A stretch of DNA of 64,000 nt from Acephala macrosclerotiorum (Eukaryota; Ascomycota; Leotiomycetes; Helotiales; Mollisiaceae): assembly GCA_014904845.1 (NCBI GenBank), contig MU119208.1:186001-250000 (forward strand), read 5' to 3'. Both the position numbers and the translations under genes were made by a program. Below are positions 22,560 to 33,281 of this stretch, in pieces. Under the pieces are notes generated by a model that was not told where the DNA came from, searched no databases, and saw only the letters and a program-made list of their open reading frames with translations. The stretch's first letter is position 1; the number at the start of each line of letters is the position of its first letter.

Positions 22560-25421
22560 TCACCACCACTGACCCATCCCGCCTAACGTCGGCCCTCTTG
22601 CTCCATCTGGCGCAGCCTGGTCTTGTTCCATTTGGTAATCACGAACCATTTCATCCCAGCCTTCCCAACTGACATCTGCCATATCCTCGACGTCTATATC
22701 TACGATGCCTGATCCTACGCCTGGATACCATGGGTTGAAGTTGCCGTTTGCGTTATTTGGGTCGTTGCCGTTGAGATTCGTGTTGTTGAGATCCCCCATG
22801 TTGTTTACGTCGTAAGTCCAGGCCTGGTTCTGCATCGTGTTGAGAGGGAGTGGGTCGGGCAGGACATCCATCCCACCTACAACCTGGGGTGGCATCGTCG
22901 ATGTATCGTCAGCAGCGCTGCTATACATCGTCGCATTCGAAGTCATTGGATCCGTAAACCCAGCCAGCGCATTTCCATTCGGTTCCTGCCGCTCCAGCAC
23001 CCTATCCCTCGAAATATTCCCCGGACACGGACTCGGCCTACTATACGCCTCAGGGGGCGGGCGCATATACATCCTCGGAATCCCCAACCCATTATTTTCC
23101 GTATCCACATTCTCCCTCGCCGCATTTTCCTCTCTCTTCTTCATCGCTTTCGCCATCAATCTCCTCATCGGTTGCCATAACATGCCTGTTTTCGTATGTG
23201 TCACGGTGTTTCCTGCTGCGTTCCATTCGGAGAAGACTACATCGGCGGCTTTCCAGCCGCGTTCGACAATTGCGGAGTTGGGGCGGATGCACAGTTCGCC
23301 GAGGATGTAGGCGATGGCGTGCCATTGGATGTAAGTGTGGAAGAGCCAGCCCCATTGTTTGGTTGTGGCCTCGGATTCGAGGACGCGGGAGTATTCGATG
23401 ATTTCGATTGAGGACATGAATAGCCTATCTCGGATATCTTGTGAAAGACTATTTGGTTTTCCAGGTTGTGTTAAAGGGTGGTAGATAATGAGTGACATCT
23501 TGGCGATGATCAAACGAGCGACGATGGCAGCGACCCAGTAAAGCGGTCCGGCGCCTTCACAGTGTTGGAGGTATGTTTTCTCCAAGTGGTCAGCTACTTC
23601 GCGGACTAAGCGTTCTTTGTCTTCGATTGTAAGGACCTCGTCGGCCATGCGGCAGGGGAGGTTGGGACCGGGTGGGATGTAGGTTATTTTTCGGGTGAGG
23701 TTGCAAATTTCGTAGCGGATGAGGCAGAATGTCATTTCTGAGACTCCAGGGCGGGGTGTTGGTGGTTCTGTGGCGTCAGGGTCTAAGTCGTCGTCGTTGA
23801 TGGAAAGGGGGTATTCGGTATCGAAGGAGTAGTCGAGGATTGAAGGATCTGAGCCGTGATCTTCTGAAGCGCGAGTGTCGAGGATGCAGACTTGCTGGAA
23901 GAGAGTCAGCACTTTATCAACGACCGAATTGAGTTGGAACAATATAAAGTGCAGAACGTTGGTAAAAGTTCTAGTGTTTGGAACTTTCATCTCAACCATT
24001 GCACAGATCAGCTAAAACGATCCACTTACCCACCATAGCCTCCTCCGCATCTCAGTGTCGAACGGTGATAGGCCGAACTTTGTCCCATCTCTATGAAGGC
24101 CAAGCGATTGAGATATTCGGAGAGCCAAGCCTGTCAAAGACCAGACGAATCTAGTATCATCGTGTCTTCGAACACAAACCAAGAATAGCACAAATGCCTG
24201 AACCGTCACAATCTCGTTCGTATTGAGGAAGCCAGCTCTCGCCAAGGCTTGCTCGACACCAAACCGATATTGCTTCAGCAAAGTCTCCTTTGCAACTCCA
24301 AAATTCGTCATCACCTGAATTTATGTTAGAAAGGACTTCGCAAAAAGGGGTTTCTTGCTTACCTCATTAGCATTCATAGAAGTAATCGTAGCAAAATATA
24401 TAGAAAACATTAAAGCCTCGGTACTCTTACTGAGACTATCCAGATTATTCTGCACCTCCTTGATAACCTTATTCATCGTCGGCGTATGCATAATCTTAAC
24501 CAATGGCTGAACATTCTCCAAAAACGTCTGCCAATAAAAGGGTATCTGACTTGGTAGCGGATGCAAACTCTTCAAGTTCACATCACTGCTATTGTAACCC
24601 ATAATAAAGCTCTGATGATCCGGCTCCGTATGAGCCGTCGATGGTAGAGCAGGCGTATCCGAATCCGACTCAAACTCATGATAATGCAACATATCCCTAA
24701 TCTCATCCACCTCCTCACTTATACTCGCCCAAAACGGACTCGCTACATATCTCGACTTTCCCTCATCAAGAACCAATCGCCCAACACCCCTCTCAGCCTC
24801 TTCCGGTCCCCAAGCAGTCTTCGGTGGCCCCGACCCAAGTTTCAAAGCTCTCGCAATCCACTGTCTCCGATTCCCACTCCCTTCATCCATCCCCACAACC
24901 CTAACCGTACTCCCATTCCCCTTATCCTTCGTCCCGGTATCCGCAGAATCGGGATCTCGTTCTCGTAAATGCGCCGTAGAAGAATTATCACTACTCGGCG
25001 AATGCTTCACAGCCTCAACCTCCACCTGCCCACTCAACTCCTCCACCACCCCCTCCAACCTCCTCAATCTCTTCAACAACTCTGCTTCCCTCTCACTCAC
25101 AACCTTCCCACCCTGCCTCGGTCTCCTCGGCGCGCGACCTGGCGCGGGGAAGACGCATAGAGAGCCGGCTTTCGTGCAGTTGGAGCAGGGGTTCGATTTA
25201 TCGCATTTTACTTTTCTGCGACGGCAGGTGACGCATGATCGAGCATTTAGGCCGTGAGGAGAGCTATGGCTTGCTTTCCTCTCGAGGGAGGTTTGGATTG
25301 GGGATATGTTTGGTGGTTGAGTTGTGGTCGTGTCTGCGCCTGGTGGTGGAGGAGAGGTTGTTAATTCCGTTGAATTTGATGTCGTCGGCGGCGCAGCGGC
25401 TGTCTGCCTTGGTGTGAACAT
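22560..25421 (-). CDS. Zn2Cys6 transcription factor with fungal_trans domain
   Basis: Three exons (25421-24363, 24314-24030, 23894-22560; introns of 48 and 135 bases) encode 892 residues. The binuclear zinc cluster uses Cys 63, 66, 73, 79, 82 and 89 ([20 protein letters not shown]), followed by a Pro/Arg linker and a short coiled coil ([18 protein letters not shown]). The middle-homology region has [31 protein letters not shown] and [21 protein letters not shown], whose exon junctions restore the family sequence. The Asn/Gly-rich, acidic C terminus ([16 protein letters not shown]...) looks like an activation domain. It is a nuclear DNA-binding regulator; the target genes are unknown, and no cluster is evident beside it. 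Confidence 0.93.
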
Positions 25422-26772
25422 TGTTCTTCTCTCTAGATATTCTCATCGATATCTGCGATTAGGGAGTTGGAGTCATGAACGAAGAGAGAGGTGCGTGGAT
25501 ACAAAGCACGTAAAAATTATAATGGTAGATGGATATCAAGAGGGGTGTCAAGGCTTAGCTCCATACGCCGGTGCTTGAGCGGTTTACTCCGTCCGCTAAG
25601 GTTATGCACCGAAACCTTGGCTTGTGATGGGTCAATCATCCCTGAAAGACTCGACCGGGTCAACTTTTGCCTGGCCTTACGGCTTGCATGGAGGCATTTA
25701 AATCGGGATCGATTAAATCGAGACCATCTGCTTTAAATCCTAACGGCGGATTACTAATTCTCGTTGCCGAGGGCGTCACCAGACGAGATCTACAAGATAT
25801 TGCCCATTCCCCAAGGAGAGAAATTTACGTCAATTGAAAAGGCGACATTCCGTTGCTCTTGTCCTTCTTCCAATCTCAGGAAACAAGAACCGGCAAACCC
25901 TCCTCTACCCCTTTTCACACCCAATTCATTTACTGGTGGAGTCACACCGATTAACTTTTTGATCAAGATCCAACGTGGAACGGAGTCCGGAGAGTCCAGA
26001 TTTCCGATGAGGCCAGTAAGAGATATTATTTGCAGAAATAATTGTCAGCCTTGGCGCCACAAATCCATCCAGAGCCCTGTCTTCGGGTACGCCAAGGAGC
26101 ATTCAGGTTTCGAGAGACACAAGGCTGACATGGCGAAAAGTCCACGGCCATTACCTACGGTCTTATGTGGCTATTGTTATGTGGCAAATCTCGGTTTCCT
26201 CAGGGGCTGACGGTTTGCTGTTCAGCTTTCGTCTCAATTTTATATCTTGTTGATTCGTCAATATTGAACTCGCTATTTTGTCTTCATGTTCGTGAGAAGC
26301 TGTCATGAAATGTTCAAGGCCACCGTACTGACACCGCGGAAGCTCCATGGATCGCCTCCTCTCAGCTCCTCCACTCGGAACCTCAACTTCGAAGAGGCGG
26401 ATAGCCCATTTCATTAATGTACTTACTTCTCCTCAACACTTTATAAACCCCAAGGCCAGCAACATCATCAATGTCGGCAGATCTCGCAGCAGTCTCGTCC
26501 ACAGCTAATCCTACGATTCAATTTACTTCACGACTCCTCCACCTGGGACCTCATCTTTCCAGAGTTGGCTAAATCATCTCTTCAGCGTACTTGACGTCTC
26601 TTCAACATCTCATAGACCCCAAGATCATCAACATGAATACCGGCAGTTGTCATAGCAATCTTTTGTTCACATCTCATGCCAGTTTTTCAATCTCCCAGGC
26701 TTGACAGAAGAACATTGGAGGAGGCCAAAAATTCCGGGAGATTGAGACCACTCCCTCCTGACACGGGTCAAG
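25422..26772. other. Intergenic, about 1.35 kb
   Basis: Promoter of the Zn2Cys6 gene and 3' flank of a HET pseudogene. The frame at 25764-26210 (148 codons) has no recognisable domain. A degenerate direct repeat lies at 26363-26650. Confidence 0.45.
26363..26650. repeat. Degenerate direct repeat, about 168-base period
   Basis: Copy one (about 26363-26480) and copy two (about 26531-26650) share blocks in the same order: ctcctccac...ggaacctca / gggacctcat, then gtactt..., then tctcctcaacac / tctcttcaacat, then ccccaag...catcaa...ccggcag-like ends. Identity is moderate by eye. Confidence 0.5.
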
Positions 26773-28749
26773 CTACTTGATCACAATCCGAAACTGCGGT
26801 ACTCCAAACACTCCATACCTCTTCCCATCAGATCCAATTTTGTACTCTAAGACCTGGTCATACAGCGCTATCCCACTTTCCCCTGCTGAAGAGGCGCTCT
26901 CTCCATATTCAAATACAGCTTTCCAAAATTCACCCTTCTCTTCATCCCTAAGTTCATAAATATCCTCGTCCCTTTTCTTCAGTCTGAAATACCCGCAGCG
27001 ACAAAAGACCACGTCTTCTTCACGTTTCTTTTTCAGCAAGCATAGCACGAGACCCTGCACTACGTTCTCGTCCACTGATCTGAAAGGAGCATTATCATCG
27101 TGGCCCAGGCTGTCCAAGATAGGCGCACACCAGAAGTCTTTTCCGTGAGTGTTGGTTATTGGAGTATCGATGTTCGTAGGAGCTTTGGCTTCTATCTTCC
27201 TCTCTGAGTCCTGCGAATCATGCGTGAGCAGTGTGAGCTTGTTCGTGTTGGCGAAGTCTGGCTCGATGGGTACCAAGAAACACTGCAATAACAGGTGTCC
27301 GTCGTTACACAAGGTAGTACTGTCTGCAGGACTGACTTTCGCTTCGATGACATGGGAGAGCATGTACTGTTTTTTAGGACCAAAGCGGAACTCGTCTCGA
27401 TACAAAAATTCGACCTCGACACCGTTGATAGAAGCCCAAGACCACGTTGGTGCCACAAAGCTCGATGCTCGACTTGCCGTCAATTTGCTTGCCCGTGGAC
27501 TCCACGTGTCGACTTTCCATAAAAGTTGGTACTCGATATCCTTTCCCCATAATCCAGCCGGATAATCGTAACCAAGTATGCGTCGCGTTCTTCCCGCGAT
27601 TCCAGATATCGCAGCTAGCTTGTCCATTTCGTAGGAAGGAATGGCTGTAGACTTGCTCCATTTGAGCAGCTTCAAGCTCCCAATTCTCAGCAGAGCCTTG
27701 TATAATGCACAAAGAATCTATCTAGAGATATCTTATCTGTAATTTGCGATGAAGTTCAACTGCGTCATAGAAAGTTTTCGATAGGAGCTGGAGTGAGATC
27801 TGGTGTTTCAAGAGGTGAATGTTGCTCGTCTGAAGCTCGAACACCTGTGAACTTCCCCCTGCAGAGGTCAGTGAAACTTTCATCAGCTGGTGGGGTAGAC
27901 ATTAATATTCAGCTTGTGATGTGCGGTAGCTATTGCCTTGCGAACCCAAGCTTACCGCAGAACGAAGAATAAGTCGAGGTTTTAGAATACTTACAACAAT
28001 GGCTTAATGTGGCATACAGCGCCCCGGTCGGAATCTCATCCCGCTCGACAAGACGTAGAGAAGAATCTGGTTCCACCGCGCCTAGGTCTAGCAGCCGAGT
28101 TGGTTTCCATGAAGCAGCCGAAATTTTGTGTTTGCAGGACAGATGAGTTTGGGTGCATGGTTGGAACCATTCCTGCACGCGGGTCCAGGTCTGTTCAGAC
28201 CCGTCGATGGCCCCGGCTAGGGAACGTTGAGAGCTGTGTAAGATATTGTTTTCGTGATGAGTCTTGATCTTTAGCTCCTCAGGATGTTTGTTACACGCCG
28301 GCCGATTCTGGAACCAAATCCAAACGCTTCTCTACACGCATCACGCTTCCTGCCTGTGAAGGCATAAGCTCATCATCCCGTGAATGGAGTGCTGACGGGT
28401 AGTAGAAGAAAAAGGGTAGATAATGTGCATGATAGGAATAATCTGTGTAAGACGGAAACTTGTGCATCTCGAACGTGATTCTAAAATGCTCGAGCGGACG
28501 TTCCGGTGTGGATACAGGAGGTGGTCGCAAGCGGTCGATTTCTTCTTGATTGAGAGACCCTAGGACTAAAACACAAGCATGACAACCTTGGGCAGCCGAA
28601 TCTTCAAGAGCATTGAGGTTGTCGTGATGTCGACGTCGGCGTCTGGTATCATTGGTAGCTAGGGAGGTGCTTATATCTCGGTTCTCGCGCTCGACGCGCT
28701 CGCCTATGAACATTCGTACACATATATGATAGGACAGAGAACGGCGCAT
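26773..28749 (-). pseudogene. HET-domain gene with nonsense codon and internal deletion
   Basis: The gene can be followed as exons 28749-28295, 28233-27995 and 27858 onward, with introns of 61 (GTAACA...ACACAG) and 136 (GTAAGT...TGCAG) bases. The second intron splits the HET motif SHCWG exactly. The product has the N-terminal GCHACVLVLG block, ASWKPTRLLDLG, YATLSHCWG, TFYDAVELHRKLQIRYL, then TAG (27722-27724) in place of the Trp of the YLWIDSLCI core, then IDSLCIIQGSAENWELEAAQM. Directly after MEQVYSHS the family's middle region (usually well over 100 residues) is missing and the frame changes. The C-terminal part (EMDKLAAISGIAGRTRRILG ... WSWASINGV ... to 26773) continues in another frame. 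Both lesions exclude a full HET protein. The C-terminal 300-codon frame is open but lacks the HET core. Confidence 0.85.
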
Positions 28750-29644
28750 TGAAGATCCGAAGACCGCGGAGGGTGATTTTGAAAGCGGATCATTTAGTCG
28801 AATTCGGTCGGTGAGGTAATGTGTCGGCTGCTTCGTAAACCCTTTTCGAGTCCCTTCTTGTACAGCTAACAGATGAATTCTAAATTAGAGGCGTTGATAT
28901 TCTAGAGAGGATTCTTGGTGTTCGAAATTAGGGATGGGTGTAGATAACCAGTGAAAGCAAGAACTTGTTCGTAAAAGAACGGACATTAGACATCGCCTGA
29001 GGTGGGAAAATGAGGCTTGCCGATACGAATGAACCCTGCACAGGCGATCAAAAGCGGAAGACAGAATCATCCTCGCCCACGCACAGCTGTACACACTTTT
29101 CAACCTGCAAAATAATTAGCACCAATTTAGACATCAAAACAGACACGACGGGGAAGGCCAAATACCTTGTACTATACAAAATTCATAACTCATCCATACG
29201 ACGGCTCTCACCGACCACTTGAACAAAGAGCGATACTATCAACAGCCCAGGAATTCTAAGACAGGTCGTGACGATAATTTGAGAAGCAGAAGATAAATTG
29301 TGCGTTGAAGGGCTTTGAAGTTAAATGGCTGTATTACTGGAAAGCACACTAAGGAAATTCGATGCCTCGAGAGGGAGCACGCTACCGAGTGCTCTCCTCC
29401 CATTCGAAAGCGACACTCGCCTGTTCAGAAATCTGTCCTTTTGCCTGACCAGATGCCGAACTATAGCTGCAACTTTTGGCAGCGAAAATGTCCCGGATTA
29501 TTTGGTTCTTTCAGCACAGTAGATAAATAAGAGGTGGAATAACAGGCTTCGATAAGAAAGACAACGATGCAGCCATGATCCTATTTGAACGCCATATACA
29601 AGACCACTCACTCCAATCTTCTTCCCAATTCTACCAATGCGCCT
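28750..29644. other. Intergenic, about 0.9 kb
   Basis: Upstream flank of the HET pseudogene and 3' flank of the kexin gene. Short frames only. Confidence 0.45.
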
Positions 29645-32278
29645 TTACTTTCGCAACAAATGCTCACCCTGATGCTTCTCATTGTGGACCTCCTCTTCGT
29701 CATCCTCATCGTCTCCGATCACGTGCTTCCCATCATCGTCGCTCTCGTAGAGCTTCTTCTCTCTCTCATCGCCGCCCTCATTGTCGTCGAGATACTCTGT
29801 ATCGCTCTCGTCGCTTCCGGCAGCAAAGGCGTCGTAGAGCTCGCCTGCTCGGCGCTTGCCACCTTTCTTAGCTCCCTTCTTGCCGCCGCCGGTAAGGCCT
29901 TCGGTCTCATCTTCTTCGAGGAGATCAAATTCCCATTCGTCACGGGGGTTGTTACGGAGTCTCTTGCGGCGGGCCATGTAAAGGTAGATGCCCAGTCCAG
30001 AGCAGAAGACAAGGATCAATGCTGCGGCACCATAAATCCAGATCTGAGTCTTCGATGACACACCGAAGGTGGGGAAAAACGATGGAAGCCAGCTGGATGC
30101 GCTGGTGGTAGCAGCAGGAGAACTGGATGTGGTAGGAGTGTTCTCGTCCTCAGTAGTTCCTGATGGCTTAGGCTTGGTGGGACGGTCGGGGTGGTCGGTA
30201 GGATTAGTCATCATAGATGTTGGCGTGGATACTGGCGTCACTGATGTCGTGGCACCTGCAATTGTGGTTGTAGAGATGACTTGATCGTGGTTGTCGTCAT
30301 CGTGTTCAGATGGCATTGGCAAGAGCGTTGCTTTGGAGGCATCGATAGACTCGCCCCAGAGCTTCAAGTGCCAATCCACGAAAGTACCATTGTACTCGTT
30401 GACTATAGTGTCCTTGACAATAATGGTCCAAGTGCCGATTCCGGATTCACCCCTTAGCATTGTTAGCTCGATCGTAGTTAGAGATCGCGAGTGACTTACC
30501 AATGAACAACAGACATAAAAGTCCAGTCATCGTAACCTTCACGTGCAGTATCTAGTCGTCGAGTGGCAGCCAGGTGGCTGATGACCTTATCAGGACTGAC
30601 AAGCTCAACACTTAAATCACCTCTTCGGGTATGATCCACATTCATGGTGACAGTGACATGCTCGAGGCGTTCCAGATTAGCAGCCTTCAGCATGTCGGCT
30701 GTGACTTCGAATGAGACAGCTAAGCCCTGATCACCTTGGGGAATAGCTTGATTCACGTGGATCCAGGGTGAGTAGAACCAAGCCTGAGGCTTGACGTTCT
30801 TGAAGGTCTTGGCAGCTTCGACTGTTGCCCAAGTATCAATCTTTCCGTATCCAAAAGTATGACTGAATTTCTTTCCAATGCTGGTGGTCTGCCACTCGCC
30901 GGTATCGATGTCAATGGGTAATGCAGTCTGCATGACCAAATATTGCATATCTCGCCATGTCAAGTCTGGACGAATTTGTAGGACTAAGGCGAAGATTCCT
31001 GCTGCGAGAGGTGCCGCAGCTGAAGTTCCACCATGCCCCGAATAACAAGCATTAGTGCCAACATCAGTTGTGTGCTACAACCTGGTTAGTGCAATTCCAC
31101 GAAGTGTTACAATTACTTACAATAGCATCTCCACTGCCACTACTATAAGTGACAACCAATTGTGCTGAACATTTCTCCGAATAGTATGGGTGAAGTCCCT
31201 TTCTGTCAATAGCTCCTACGGTGATACTATAGATACTGTTCGTATAGCCATCGAAATTGCAGTTGTCCTCGTTGGCAGCGCCGTTTCCTGAGGCAAAGAC
31301 GTAAATCGATCCAAGTCCACTTCGGCCATTCTGAACAGCATTGAGCATTGCTCTCTTGATAAGTATACCTGGCGCATCCATGGATCTGCCATCATCAGGA
31401 GGTCCCCACGAGCATGAATAGATTTGGTTCTTTTGGAAAGCGTAGTTCATGGCTATAGCTTCGTCCGCGTCCGTGATCAATTTGGATAAAATTCGAATGC
31501 CTGCAATCTTCGAGTCCCAGGCAACGCCAACTCCGCAGACGTTGTTCTTCACAGCTGATACCTCTCCTGCGCAACGTGTACCATGTCTGTCATCTGCCAA
31601 TTGAGGCTTTGGTTCGAGCTGATTATCGTTGAAATCATACGACCCCTCAGCGAAGTAGTTGTCCTTCAGATCATCGCTGTACATGTCTAATCCATCGTCC
31701 ACGATTGCCACAGTCGCATTGTGGCCTGTGATGCCCTGCATCCAAACGTCTGTGACATTGACATCATGACCGATTTGTACCGTATTGAAGAGATGCCATT
31801 GTTCGTTGAATATGGGATCCGCAATACCGAGTGCTGTTGCAACTGTCGCCTGCTTTACAAGAGCGGCGTCTTCAGGACTTGACTGCCTCTCCTCGACCGG
31901 AGCAGGAATTCCTGCTGGCCGAGGTGGTATTATGCCCCTTTTCTCCATCCGGGCCTTCATCTTCTGCTTCTGAGCGAACTTGACTCCATCTAGGATATGA
32001 GATTCTCCAATCGATCGCTTCCTTCGACCTCGTTCTTTCAACGCTGTGTGTACCACGTCATGGTCCTGCTTATGGCACGAGAAGATATGGTGGTCTTCTA
32101 ACTCTCCCAGCTTCCCCTCGTGCGTTAAGCCTAATTCGATAGCAACTTGTGATGGAGGAGTTGTCGGATCGAGATGAAGGACGTAGTAGTCTTGCGCATC
32201 GTAGTTTCGAGCTCGCAGATTCGAGGCTGATGCCAGGTATCCCAGACCAATGAGGCCTAGAACTGAGTGTAGTCTCAT
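29645..32278 (-). CDS. kexB: Kexin-type proprotein convertase (Kex2/KexB)
   Basis: Three exons (32278-31121, 31074-30500, 30452-29645; introns 46 and 47 bases) encode 846 residues. The order is a signal peptide (MRLHSVLGLIGLGYLASAS), a propeptide ending in basic sites (KERGRRKR and ARMEKR), and the subtilisin S8 domain. The catalytic residues are Asp194 (VAIVDDGLD), His232 (DDRHGTRCAGE), oxyanion Asn332 (ASGNG) and Ser404 (GHGGTSAAAP). A P domain follows with VNQAIPQGDQGLAVSFEV and GESGIGTWTIIVKD, then a Ser/Thr/Pro-rich stalk, one membrane span (WIYGAAALILVFCSGLGIYL), and an acidic cytosolic tail. Kexin cleaves secreted proproteins after Lys-Arg in the late Golgi. It is divergent from the PhoD gene, about 1.0 kb apart. 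Confidence 0.96.
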
Positions 32279-33281
32279 CGCGGCAACGGAATCTCCAGCG
32301 ACTTGCGCGAAAGATCAGATCGGAGAGACACGTTGAGTGTCGAGGAGGTAGATATGGAGAGGGCAAATCAAAGCTCGCGCATTGATGGTTTGCTGTTTCA
32401 ATGTCGTCGTGTCCCAAGGGCGTACGAGGGGCGTACCGGCTAGGTTGCAGTCTAAAGGAAAAGGTCTCGAATCGGGTGTTATTGCGGCATCACCATCGCT
32501 TTTGACAAACAAAAAATAGTGAATAGTTGAAGCTGTGAGAAAGAGAAGTGAAGTGTAGCAGGTAAATTGTCGAGGAGTGCTATGTTTCGTGGTTTGAGCT
32601 TTGGATATTCTCCCCAGCTTATGTGGCCGTTTCACGAGGATTTGGAACAAAGCCAAGCCCCAAGCCCCAAGCCTCGGGCGCCACAGCTTGTGCCTGTGCC
32701 AGCCAAAGAGCGCTCAAAGGAGGCTGGGTTCCAGCAGCTGCCCGTGCCGCTAAACTGCTTTCAATCACCTCGAGTCAATGGGGCATTTGTGCCTGAGATT
32801 CGAGACATCCAGCACTTCAGATCTACTCGATGCCTGACAACGGGACTGCCACCGCTTTCCACCCTTCAGCCAGCTCACCCTTGTCGCAGCTCTATCACAA
32901 GCGAGTCCTTTTTGGCGATAAATCAGTTGGTGTGCTGGTCCCCAACCTCCCCATAACTGTCTGCAAAATCGCTGCATGTTCCTGTTTCTGCTGTCCGACT
33001 CTTCCTCCTTGCTATCCGCTTTGCTCCAAGCTAATCATGCATCTTCCAATTCAACCTCTCATCCTGCCATCGTGACTGGTCAGCTATCCTCCTAAGCACA
33101 AACCACGAGGGCGGTGATCGATGACGACGAAGTACAGTCAGCCGCATAGCATCCATAACCCGGCATAGATCTCCTGGAAAGAGTTGGTTCTAGTTCATCT
33201 TGATAGTGTACAGCTCAAGCAATCCATCGAATTCTCGGTTCTCGTCCCAGACAAGATTCAGCCTTTCTTCAGGTGCGAACA
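32279..33281. promoter_or_regulatory. Divergent promoter region, kexin / PhoD-like gene
   Basis: 1,003 bases separate two start codons facing away from each other. CT-rich stretches precede both. The frame at 32567-32956 has no recognisable product. Confidence 0.45.

Noticed and set aside
20000..25421. Biosynthetic gene cluster around the Zn2Cys6 regulator
   Set aside because: Neighbours are a peptidase and HET relics; no PKS, NRPS, terpene or tailoring enzyme genes are present.
29575..30058. Hydrophobic plus-strand frames opposite the kexin tail
   Set aside because: They are antisense to the Asp/Glu-rich tail, whose complement codes for Val/Leu/Ser-rich sequence.
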